64,000 nt of DNA, from positions 10,788,194 through 10,852,193 of the forward strand of contig NC_135552.1 in assembly GCF_964340395.1 (NCBI RefSeq), in the 5' to 3' direction. The notes beneath the pieces were generated by a model. It was not told the DNA's origin and searched no databases. It worked only from the letters and a program-made list of their open reading frames with translations. Below are positions 42,826-54,200 of this stretch, in pieces. A program made the position numbers and the translations under genes. Each line of letters begins with the position of its first letter. The stretch's first letter is position 1. The stretch comes from Glandiceps talaboti (Eukaryota; Hemichordata; Enteropneusta; Spengelidae).

Positions 42826-43400
42826 TGGTGACTATCCAGATAGCTTTGGAACCAACGGAGAGGTACACCTCTGATTCCACTGTAAGAAAGTTTGTTGAGA
42901 GAATTTGATGGTCAATAGTATCAAAAGCCTTTTTAAGGTCAATAAAGATGCCAAATGTAATAAAACCGTTGTCCACTTTGTCTGTTTTGTCAGAAACCAA
43001 ATCAGCTATTAAACAAGTATTGTACTATATTTTTTCCAAAAACCATATTGGATATTTATAATAATATTAAAATTGTCAAGAAAAGTGATAAGTTGATCGT
43101 GTAAAATTGATTCAAAAACCTTACTGAGAATGGACCGAATTGAAATGGGTCTGTAGTTACTGGCTTCAAGCACCGATCCTTTCTTATAATAGATTGTTTG
43201 GTGTGATTGAGTGTGATATTTGCAAATTTGAGTCTGGAAAAATGCCTTCAGTGAGAACAGTTAATAATGTGGGTTAGTGGACGTGAAATGTAATGAACAG
43301 AATTAATGATGAGTTTAGGGTGAATTTAATCAAGTCCCATAGGTTTCCAGGGCTGATTTCCTTGGCAACATCGTTTTCATTAACAGGAAAAAAAACAATC
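42826..43400 (-). mobile_element. Non-LTR retrotransposon reverse transcriptase fragment, decayed
   Basis: Read on the minus strand from about 43190, one frame gives ASNYRPISIRSILSKVFESI, then HDQLITFLDNFNI and QYGFWKKYSTI before a stop. Another frame gives FGIFIDLKKAFDTIDHQIL, and a third GIRGVPLRWFQSYLDSHQEV. These are consecutive motifs of the LINE reverse transcriptase palm (family knowledge), broken by frameshifts and a stop. The catalytic YADD region is missing. It belongs with the ORF1 fragment at 43990-44850 on the same strand. Confidence 0.88.
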
Positions 43401-43989
43401 GAGTTGGGGTATAATTGTAAGTAAGGTAATGATCGAAACTTTTAGAAGAATTTCTATTTGCTACAAGATTATGTCCAATATTGGAAAGATGTCACTGCTT
43501 TCTGTCAAGAGCACATCGGTATAGTCATAGGCTTTTGGAGGATGACGTTTTTGCCATTTTTGTTTAAAATCTTATTATTTTTATCTTTATTGCCATAAGT
43601 ATAAAAATATATAATGGAATTCGCTTTGGTTACACGTAGCTCAGTTAAAACACGAACAGTGTGGATATGAATAACATTAAAACTGGTAAATGTGTACATA
43701 TACGCTAAAATGCCAAAACAAATTATTGTTAATTGTTTTCCATATTTTGTTTGTGTTTCCTGTAGTGGAAATTTCATGTGGTAATAGTGTCTTTTCACTG
43801 ATATGAGGAGTTTTGTTGAAGTTGTACCTGAGTTGAATGGTTCCATTGAAAATGCTTTACAGAATGATGTATTTTACATGTACAGTTGACGGCTACAAAT
43901 GTACAAGTTTATGTGCATGCTGCTTTGCTAACGCAGGCGTTCAATGTCATTCATTTGGTATCTTGATTGGTCTACCTTCTTCAATCTTT
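43401..43989 (-). other. Probable LINE interior, unresolved
   Basis: Lies between ORF1-like and reverse-transcriptase-like segments of the same orientation, so it is presumably part of the same element. An open frame at 43505-43846 (minus) has no endonuclease motifs I recognise. Confidence 0.4.
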
Positions 43990-44850
43990 CTCACCAATAT
44001 CTTCCCGTTCCTGGTCCAAATAAATTTCCATTGTAGAGACTTCTTCCTTTCGTTTGCTTGTGGAAAAGTTGTTTGTTGACGGGACTCATCAGGTTCTCGT
44101 TGGTATCAGTGTGGTTGTCAATGTTCATATCTCTTGTAGATTTATTCTTGATGTGTTTTCTGGTTGAATGTATGTTATTATGGACGGTTCTTCTGGTAAA
44201 CTTAACTATTATTGGAGCTGGTCTTGGATGGGCAAGTGTTCTGGATGGTAGATGGTGACTGATGCCAATGTCGCTTGGTGAGATGTGGATGTCGACGACT
44301 TTTACTACGCACCAGACAGTCTGTATCTTTGTCGGGCTCCTCTGGGACACCGTGTATCTTCAAGTTGTTCCGCCTTGTGTACTGTTGCACAGACAAGTAT
44401 GAAACTGATTTGTACACTATACGAAAAGTCGTATTTGACCATTATCTTTCCACCGGGGTAAATCTTGGGCAGAGGATGTGTAAATGTGGGTAGTATGAGA
44501 CGAAGTACCACCTTTGACTTAATTTACCCCCGGTGATCTCTCACCTGGGGGTTGTAGACAGTCAAAAGTGGTACTTCGTCTCGTACTACCCCTGGACAGA
44601 GATGGTGGTTAGGTGCGTCTCACCTAGGGTAAACTTGTCTGTGATTGTTGTAGATCCCACAGTTCTTGTTGTGATGTAGTTAGGTTGTCGTTTATGGATG
44701 CTGGTTGCTCTTTCAAACTTTTGTTTTCTGCCTCATTGTTGTCCATTCGTTCCTTGTACATGTCGAAGAAAGTGCTAATATATTCGACGGATGACACATT
44801 AGTTTCATCATCACCACTGCATGTTTTAATGGTTGTATAGGAAATATGAC
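43990..44850 (-). mobile_element. LINE ORF1-like fragment interrupted by a MITE
   Basis: Minus-strand frames give, in order, a coiled-coil-like SSVEYISTFFDMYKERMDNN, AENKSLKEQP and TTSQQELWDLQQSQTSLP (about 44800-44640), then TRRNNLKIHGVPEEPDKDTD (44390-44330), then VVDIHISPSDIGISHHLPSR and RPAPIIVKFTRRTVHNNI (44310-44170), then NENLMSPVNKQLFHKQTK. This coiled coil, RRNN(L/I)xIxGVPE, D(I/L)SPSDI-S-H and RP-PIIVKF order is that of L1/CR1-type ORF1 proteins. Frameshifts make it a relic. Confidence 0.8.
44488..44591. mobile_element. 104-bp MITE nested in the LINE relic
   Basis: The left end GGGTAGTATGAGACGAAGTA is inverted at the right end (TACTTCGTCTCGTACTACCC, one mismatch), and the arms continue CCACCTTTGACT against AGTCAAAAGTGG. 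It falls between the coiled-coil part and the RRNN part of ORF1, which are normally contiguous, so it inserted into the LINE. No target duplication is clear. Confidence 0.78.
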
Positions 44851-45033
44851 TGCTAACAATTGTACAAGAAGAGTAGATGATTTGTTCAAGTGAAATTTGT
44901 CAGATAACTAATAATGGTATATTTTAGAAACAAGCAAGGGTGATCTTTCACTAAAACAAATAGAGTAATCAGCAGGAATTCAGGATACAGCTGCTGTGGA
45001 TATTGGTATCTGTAGAACAATTTGCTCTTAGGA

Positions 45034-46500
45034 TTACTTTTTTCCATGGCTGCAAATATTCTGCACTTTTACACAGCCCTGTGTTTTCTTGACAGTTACA
45101 ACAGTAACATGACAGGTTGCAGACTTCGAAACGAAGTGTGAAGTTAATTTTTCTAACAGCATGAAGCTTCCTTGTTCCAAGAAGAGTTGTCTTTCTAAGT
45201 TACCAATGAAGCTGTACGGTGAACATCGGAGCCATTGACAAAGATGACGTTGCGTTTTGATAATATACTTCAATCTGTTCATCCTTATACGACTAAGTGT
45301 TGCATCATGGATCAATTTCTTTTTGTAAAAGCAGTATATGTCACTAGCATTAGCTATAACTTCTCTTCCATGCATAGGAGCTTGTATAGCGGTGGGTTTT
45401 TTTCTTTTGCTACGGCACCTAAACCATCACACACTGACTTCCCATGAGAGATTTCTGAATAGTTTCTTGTAACAAGGAGGTCACTATTGGAAATCTTTGA
45501 AATGGGGGTTTCCTTTGCTTGGTACTGTCTGGGGCAGCCAGCTGTCCACTCAATGACATGTATTCTCTCACTGCTGGTGTCTTTTTCCCCTTGAATTGGC
45601 AATTCTGATAGCTTCATCCTCAAATGATCTTACACAGTAGCATCTTTAAACATCGTCATTTGTTATTCCCAATTACCACTGTTTTACAGGTATCTTGTCT
45701 GTTTTGATTTGTAGCACAATTTAGATTAACTTCTTTTATAAACTGTCTATGACTTTCAACGTTTGCCCCAAACTGCAATACCTGTGAGCATTGGCCATTC
45801 ATTGTGAAACAGCCGAGTATTTACATGATGTGTTCTGTAACTGGTGTCGTTGGTAATACATTAATATGACTACAGTTATGTTTGAACGTCACTCCATGTG
45901 AAGTAACGTTTTTATTCCATCAAAATCCAAAACACAATAACCCCTTCTCCACAATTTTCAAAACATGATATGACCCCCTCCCCCTGCCAATTACAAAAAC
46001 AGGGTTACACTCCCCCTACCAATCCACCCCCCCCTCCCCAGCCAAAGAAACTGACCAGTCCATTAGTGCAAGTCAATATCAGCGATTATTTGCTTGAAAT
46101 GGCCCAAGACTTGTTAAAAGTGAAGATAATGAGAATGAGTATGGCGACAAACAGGAGAATGGAAAAAAGGAAGTGTGTGGTTAAAGACCAGATGAGTGAT
46201 GGGTAATTGGAATGAAATGTGTACAAAAAGTCTACACCGCATGCTATTCCCAGGCTGTCTCCCATAAAGTACGAACAACACCCGACGCAGTTTCACTCGT
46301 TTTGCCTACGTAGTATGGCAATAGGCAAGAGAACGTTTGGTATTTATCACTGACAAGTGGTAATATGACTGTTCATCAATGACATCTTCAATATGTGCAG
46401 ACAGTTGGTGTGTGAAAATGCCATCAAAATCTGATAGTTTTAAAGGCACCTTGGATATGATATCTGTGTGTTGTGTTGCGTTAGACATTATGCCAATATG
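45034..46500 (-). pseudogene. Decayed transposon-type coding region
   Basis: Two overlapping minus-strand frames share one theme. 45623-45354 reads IHVIEWTAGCPRQYQAK, then RNYSEISHGKSVCDGLGAV. 45375-45034 reads VIANASDIYCFYKKKLIHD. The pattern D/TxGCxxQYK followed by RNYF-like HGKxxCDGxGGxVK is one I associate with a transposon-encoded protein group with a DDE-like core in animal genomes; the family name is uncertain. Here the first Asp position is Thr and the frame is broken near 45370. A possible upstream part lies at 46306-46488 (minus, MSNATQHTDIISKV...). Not a functional gene as it stands. Confidence 0.45.
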
Positions 46501-47115
46501 AAACAGACATAAACTTCGAAATCAAGTAAAAATTAGCATTCCATCTGTCTCATTTGCCTTTCATAAATCCCTAACATAAAATAATAGTTCCCTGCCTTTG
46601 CTTCGATATATACGACCGCAGAGATGACCACTTCAAAGTTCTACTGCAAGTACATCATACATGTGTGACCCTCACTGAATATCATGAAAGCTGCCAACAA
46701 ATCACAAACCCTGGCAGAAAGTGACTTGGAGAAATAGCCAATTATTGGACACGATACAAAATTGTTACCCATTGGACTCTTGCTGTTAGCATGTGTGACC
46801 TTCTGGACCATTGACGTGAATATATAATAACCAACACCGAAGTAGCGTTCAAAGCCATTTGCATATGTGTGTTCACATATAATACAACTGATTACTTTCC
46901 ATCTCATACATACACCGAAACAAATACTAACAAAATGAATAAGATAATGTGATTAAATCACCGTTTATTGATTCTTAGTGTGGCTATGATGTAAATCGAG
47001 ATTAAATAATATCCCACAGAGCAATGTTTTGTGCCACACATTTGCAAAAACTAGCATAAAAGATTATGTCTGTCTGTCTATCAATCTGTCGGCCTATCTG
47101 TCTGCCAGCCAGCCA

Positions 47116-47220
<105 letters not shown>

Positions 47221-47483
47221 ATTAATTTATAACTGTTACAAAAGACGTGGTCATCGTCAAAAAAATCAAAATCTTAATAATGACATGTTCATATAAATGA
47301 AACCTCTATAGAATGGCACACTCCCTACCTTTTTAAGGTCATTAATGGTCATTAACACAAACATGATGAAAATTTAACACTGCTTTTTAGAACATAAACT
47401 TACTTGGCCCCACTGATATTTCTAGTTTACCCTATCTCCTTTGAACATACTAGCTGATTACTTACTATATGTAGTTAACAAGT

Positions 47484-47543
47484 CACACACACACACACAC
47501 ACGCACGCACGCACACACACACACACACACACACACTCACTCA

Positions 47544-47584
<41 letters not shown>

Positions 47585-47616
47585 GCTCACTCACTCACTC
47601 ACTCACTCACTCACTT
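47484..47616. repeat. (CA)n and (TCAC)n microsatellite
   Basis: CA runs with CG and TC variants, ending in ten or so tandem ACTC units. Confidence 0.97.
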
Positions 47617-48299
47617 ATTGTATCTGCCACCAAGTAGTGTAACAGTAGTTTAAGTGGTTACTACAAATATAAGCTTGTCTATGATATATGTAAATGATGT
47701 AAATGCTTATCTAGGCTAACATTGCAGGTTGTTACATTTCAGGAGTAAATGAAGATGTGAGTGAACTGTAATTGAAGACATATTATATTCTAACTCAAGT
47801 CACTGAATCATTCATCATTGTAACTGTCATAATTTAGAATCATAATTATGATATCCTGATCCATACATCTACTTCTAGTAATTTCTTATGAAACATTCGG
47901 TAATTTCGAGTAATTTTACTTCATACGATATATACCCCTTCTACACTGAGAGTCATTTTAATAGATTATGCAATGGTCACGGTGCTGTGCTACAAGAAAA
48001 CCAGAAAGTCAAAAAGTAATAAAAGCCTTGCATTGACATAAACATCAATGTGAAAATAAGGAAGACCAGTGTGTGGTTTGATTCTGATTTTCAACATATA
48101 TCTCAACCCATATGATGTAACATAACACAGCATGACACAACACTGAAAACACCATGCGACACCAACACATTTTGAAAGCCCTGCCAGACTGACTGCCAAT
48201 ATTTTGGATAGAACATTTTACCACAGTAATTATAGTTATTGATTTTAGGAATCCTCATCCCTTCAGCCCTACTTTTCTTCACAACATGTGTTCTATGTC

Positions 48300-51200
48300 T
48301 CACAACGTTGTAGAGAATCCATATTTGGGTTTTCTCTTATTTGCAATGTAAGACTTTTCTGTTTGCACTGACTGAGTCTTAAAAACTATCATTAAATTCT
48401 TGTTCCGGCTCGGTGACACTGATTTTCTGCGGGGTGACCGACTCCTCAATGACGAGAATTCTCTCGGGCTTCTCATCTCGCCTGCCCCTCCTCTCACAGA
48501 GTCTTCTTGCTGCATTCTAGAGTATAACTTTTGACTTGCATGACGCATCTCCTCCTGATTTGTCCTACCTATATCTGCTCCCTCAAAACTTGGACGTCTT
48601 GGTCTGCTGTCCTGTGGTAAAATAATGGTTTGCCTCACATCCGGCATAGAGCCAGTGAAGAAAGCTTCTCTTCTAGCAGCCAAAGCTTGTCTACTTGGTA
48701 GATACTCCTGTTTGCTGGTGAAAGGATCTTTATCCGCAGTGCTAGTGGAAACTTTAGACAGAATGATAGTGTAACCATATGTTTCTGTTTTACCTTTTGG
48801 GGGGTTTCTATCACGAGCTGTTTTGGGAGTAGATATTTTTGGAGATGATGGAACTATTGCTGCCTTCTGATTTTGTGATTGCGATTCTTTTGAAAAGGTT
48901 TGACCTCGTTGGCTTTCTCTGTTCTTGGTCTCTGTCTCTACTGTGATCTCGTCAGAGCTATCTTTAATTCTTTTTTGAACAGCAACATTCTTTGAATCAT
49001 AGACTTTATCGACGGGTTGTTTGGCAATAGTCTTTTGCTCTGATTGATCTACTTGCCGATGAACCACAGCTGCAGGTGAGGTGAGTGTAGCTGTACTGGA
49101 CTGGGAAACTGCCAATTCAGCATTTGAAACTCCAAATTTCCTGTTTGGTCTTGGTGGGGGCATGGGAGGGGGTGGTGAACTTTGTCCCACTCTATCAAAG
49201 TAATGTTTATTTTCGGGTTGTGTGGTCGGCATGTCAGTGGTTCCTAAAGATATTGCCCCCTTTACTTCCGATGGTTTAGCTGTTACATTCAAAGTCACAT
49301 TTATGTCATCTTGACGAAGAGGAAATGCCTTGACAGGTGTGATGCCTCTAGTTTCAGTGTGCAGTTTCTCTTGCATAGGTCTGAAGGTTTTTATATCTGG
49401 TGGTTTTCTCCTTTCAAACACTGACATTATAGGAGGTACTTTAGATGATACAAGTGGAATATTCCTGCTCTCGTAAATGTATTCCTCCTTCTTAACAGGG
49501 CTTTGAACAAGTACTTCATCAGTGTACTCCTGGGGTTGAATTGTTGTTTCCCCAAAGTTCTTAACATTGCCATCTCTAGCTTTCTGTGATTTATCAGTTA
49601 CCTTTTCATCCCTTGATGTTTGGTTGGGAGGTTGTTTATGTTCAGACAAAGTCTCTTTATATTCAAGATTTTTACTTTTACCATCCTTATCTGCACCACT
49701 TTGTGTAGGGTTTGGTCTAGGGTTGCAAACTGTATTTTCTGTCACCTTATTGTTTCTTTTCTGTTGATTTGGGCTCCCTGCTGTAGAATAGCCACTTTCT
49801 TCTAATCTCTTCTCATGCCTATCTTCAGATTTGAAGGCATTGCTGGATTGTCCAACTAATACAACTGAAAAGCCGGTTTGTTTGTCTGTTCTGTTGAATT
49901 GCTGCTGTGATTCCTTTGGGGTTTGCCATTGCTGCTGCTGCGCAAGTTTCCGTACGATTTGGTCTGGTAATGGTGGTCTTGGTGGTGGTCTTGCCTTTTG
50001 GACATTCTCCATATAACAGGTAACATTGGAATCAGTAGATGAAGTTGTCTTTGATTTTCCCAAACAGGTAATAGTATCATCATCTTTGGCACCATCGGAA
50101 TTTGATGTATGAACATGACTGTTTACGCTGCGAACCTCCATATTATTAGACCTAGTTTCATCTTGCTCATCAATGATGGATAAAAGACTATCATCAGATG
50201 ACACACTTGAGATGAAGCGACGCATATCTTGAGTAATTATACCAATATTTGATTTTTCATCATCCACATTTTCCTCTTTCTTGCTCTCCATAATTTCTTG
50301 GTGAGATGAAGATTCTTGGAGTCGAAGTAAGTCATCTCTTTCGGGTTCTTCTATTTCATTGTTCTTCAGTTTGTCCATACTCGCGATCGGTGCACTGCTT
50401 TCAAGAATTGAACTGTCAGAAAATGCACATTCCCCATGTTTTCTGGTGATGCTACTGGAACTTAAATCTTCAATTCTTACTTCATAGTACTCGCTATTTA
50501 CTGTTGATGATTCCTCTGACAAATCACGATCTTCATCTGACGAAAATATCGAAGTCGGTTCTATGGAAACTGTCTCTTCATGACTTACATCACTCTCGAC
50601 AGGTGTATTTGTTCTGTTTTCAAACACATTTGGAATGAGATCATCATGCAACACACCCATGTTGTTTTCTGGCCAACATACTTCTTTGGAGAGATTGTTA
50701 GTGTCTTGACGTTCACCTTCTGTTGGTTCAGTGGTGTCATCTTTAAAACCAGTTAGCACGAAGGTAGAAAGGATGTCTCCTCTTTGTGCCATTACAACAT
50801 TGCTGTGGCTGACCTCTTTTGATTTGTCACTTGTTACCATGGATGTTTCAGTATCTCGCCTGAGTGGTTGCCCTGCCTTGTTTCCTTCCTCCGACATAAA
50901 CATAAAGATGTCATCTGACGGACTTGTATTCTGTATCACAGTATTCCCTAGGACATCTTCTATAGGAGACTGGCTTGTATAATTGATGTCACTTTTGCTA
51001 AAGACATTTTCCTCAATGTGAAACACATTACTCTCACTAAAGAAATTCTCATCTGTAGGAGACTGGCTTGTATTTTTGATGTCATTTTTACTGAGGACAT
51101 TTTCCTCTACGAGTCTGTAGTTTGTAGTGCTTTCATTCGTCACATCAGGAACCTCAATTTTAGACAATACTACACTTGAGTCAGGAGACGCTGCATTAGG

Positions 51201-54200
51201 CAATTCACTGGAAGCCGTCATCAAAGATTCTTGCATATTTCTTTTGGACACTTCCTGTGCTAAGTCTGTTGGTATTGATTGGTTGGTGTTGAATATCGAT
51301 GAAGACTTCTCAAATACATAAATTGGTGCCTCATCTCTTACTTTAGTGTTTTTCTTTTTATTATATCCAATTTCATCAGGATCTAGGGTGGACATAAGCT
51401 CAGCAAAAGCTATGTCACTGTCTTGAAATTCAAATTCGGTCGGTAGAATTTCAAAATCATCTTTATATCCAGAAAGCACTAAAGCTGACTGGAAGTCTTC
51501 TTTGCGTGTGGCTATGATGGTGCTGTCGATGATTTCTGGTGGGGTTCCATTTTCAGCCAAGTCCATCTCAGTGTGTGTTTCAGTTGTTGGAATTGTCTCT
51601 TCTCCATCCTCTGACATAAATGAGAAATAGTCACCTTGTCTAGAAGACTGATACATATGCTTTATATCTTTCTCATAGAAGAGTTCGTCTACTAGTGCGT
51701 ATTGTGTCTTATCCTTCTGTATGCCATTTGAACCTTTATTTGTCTCAGATGTTGGTAAAGCTTTATCATTAGATGATGATGAATGTTGTTCACCGTTCGT
51801 TGTTGGCAATGTTTCAGACCCAGTTTCAGTTGCTCTGTCAAATTCTGAAGCCGATATTACCAATTGTTTGCTATCAGACTTTGATTGACTCTTCTCCAAG
51901 ACATGAACTGGTAAAGCAGTGCTTTCTTTGATACGTCCTTTTTCAACGTCTCCACTTTGGTAAACATCCATTGAGGAAATAGGTGTAGCAGAAGGTGTGG
52001 AACTGCCTTGAGCCTCTTGTGTGATTTGTTCACTGGTTTCATGCTTAAAACCTGTTAACGCAAACATTGCATGGGCATCATCACTATGTGACATTTCAAC
52101 ATTGTAGGTCTCTTGTGTGATTTGTTCACTGGTTTTATGCTTAAAACCTGTTAACGCAAACGTTGCATGGGCATCATCACTATGTGACATTTCAACATTG
52201 TTGACGAACAGTCCTTGTGGATTTTTTCTTTCAATCACGGTCGACTCAGCAAATGTTCTCGCTTTTTGAACTTCCATATGCTGATCTTCCTCTGACATAG
52301 ATACTTTAATGTAATTTTGTTCTGGAGACTGCCTGGTGGAGTTCATTACCTCTCTTGGTATAACCTCCTGTAAATATCTATATTGTGTCTTGTCCCCCTT
52401 TCCATCTTGGAACTCCATAATATTTTCTGACACGAAATCGGCATCGGTGGGAGACAAGTAAGAGGGTTCTCCAATAGATGATCGTACGGTTGGGCCATCT
52501 TCTTCTGCATGGAATACAATTACCGTACTTTCTTCAGCATACTGAGGAATTGCCAGAGAGAATTCCTTTAAATCTTTCTGCAATACTGGTGACTTCATCT
52601 GTTTATCTGATTCAGTGTCATAATTGGCTGTTTGATTATTCATGACAACACTCTGAAGGACTGTAGGTTCTGCTGTCATTTCAATAACTCGGTTTACTGC
52701 TGGTCCATCCGGAGGTAGTTCATCAACATCTTCCTCCTCAGAGTCCTCAGAATCCCATTCTGTTTGTGTTCCAGAAGTTTCCAAGGACCTCAAAAATACA
52801 TCTTCTCTGGCGTCATCATTTTCATCTTCGATAGTTGCACTGTCAATGTAACCTTTTGATTGAATACCTTCATCTTCAATGGTGAATGTTGATTGGTCAT
52901 TAGACTGATTAGGAATGCTATCATTATTTCCAATCCAATTGCCTTCTTCTAGAAGTGTTTCATTTATCTGTTCAGCTCTCATGGTTTCACTTTCAAGACC
53001 ATTTGTTTCAGTAAATGTCAACTCTTCTGGAACCTTTCCCTCTTCGCTTTTACTTTTAAGCCTAGCTAACTCTACGGATAATGACGTCATCGCTTTGTTT
53101 CTATCGAAGCCAAAGCCATCTAGAGCCGATTTTCCACCTCCCACCAGCCATTGAAGACAACCTGGAATGATTGCGACAACACACACCACAGCAAGAGCAC
53201 CCACCATTAACCTAAAAGTGAAGAAGCGTTTACAGTGGTCATTGAAAAGAATAGACATGGCCATTGAAACGGCCTTCCATAATTGTTACATTTACACTGA
53301 GCAGAGATTGGTTTTCAATAAACACATCTAATACAAGAATGAAATATTCTCTGGGTATTGGATGGACCTTGAATGTACTATAAATAACACAATTGACAAT
53401 GAATACATCAAATCAAGGACAAGAACCCTTAGGCCACAGATCACAAAACCAGACATGATATACCCGCATAAATAACTTTACAATTTTCAGTAATGCAACA
53501 TCCACTGCTTTCAAAATCATGTGAAACACAATATGTACATCATATCTTGAAACAAACTTTCATTTTACAGTCAATTAGAATCTACGTAAGTATATTTGGG
53601 GCACTCGCAGCTCACTGTATATTTGCTGCTCATCACTACGTGTTTGCAATACAAAAGTGATAAGTTACGTTGTAAACAACGTGGTTTTGATTCTTTAGTT
53701 ATTCTTGAAAGATGTTTTCATTTCTCAGTCAATTAGAATCGTACATGCAATCGTGTATATCGTTAACTAAAAGGTCAGTAGATCATTGTGTATTCGTCCA
53801 ATTCACATGGTTGATGATAATCAATTCCTGTTCCATCTATGTCTGCTATATCATATATATGCCCATGAAGTTTCAGTCACATTTGTTATAAATCACCGAG
53901 TTTCGATGTTTTCCAGGGGCATACATTTTGCTGTGTATTCAAACGTTACTCGTGGTATGCTACTTACTGAAGCATACCTAACCATCACTTGCAATTCATG
54001 ACTGAGTCTGGTATAACGGTATAACCTATAAGCAATCCTATGACATGATTTATTATACTATAATAATGTCGAAAAAATATCTACTATGCAATCAATTGTT
54101 TTAACAATGCCAGAAGGTAATTCTAATGATGATGTCATCGATATTATAATTATTCTAATGGAGGTTTCCAATAAGTGTTTTCCCTTGTTGAGTAAGAGGT

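Noticed and set aside
53212-53264. N-terminal extension of the 48300-53264 open frame
   Set aside because: A polypyrimidine-AG acceptor at 53212 and matching phase with the 54392-54451 exon show that this stretch is intron.
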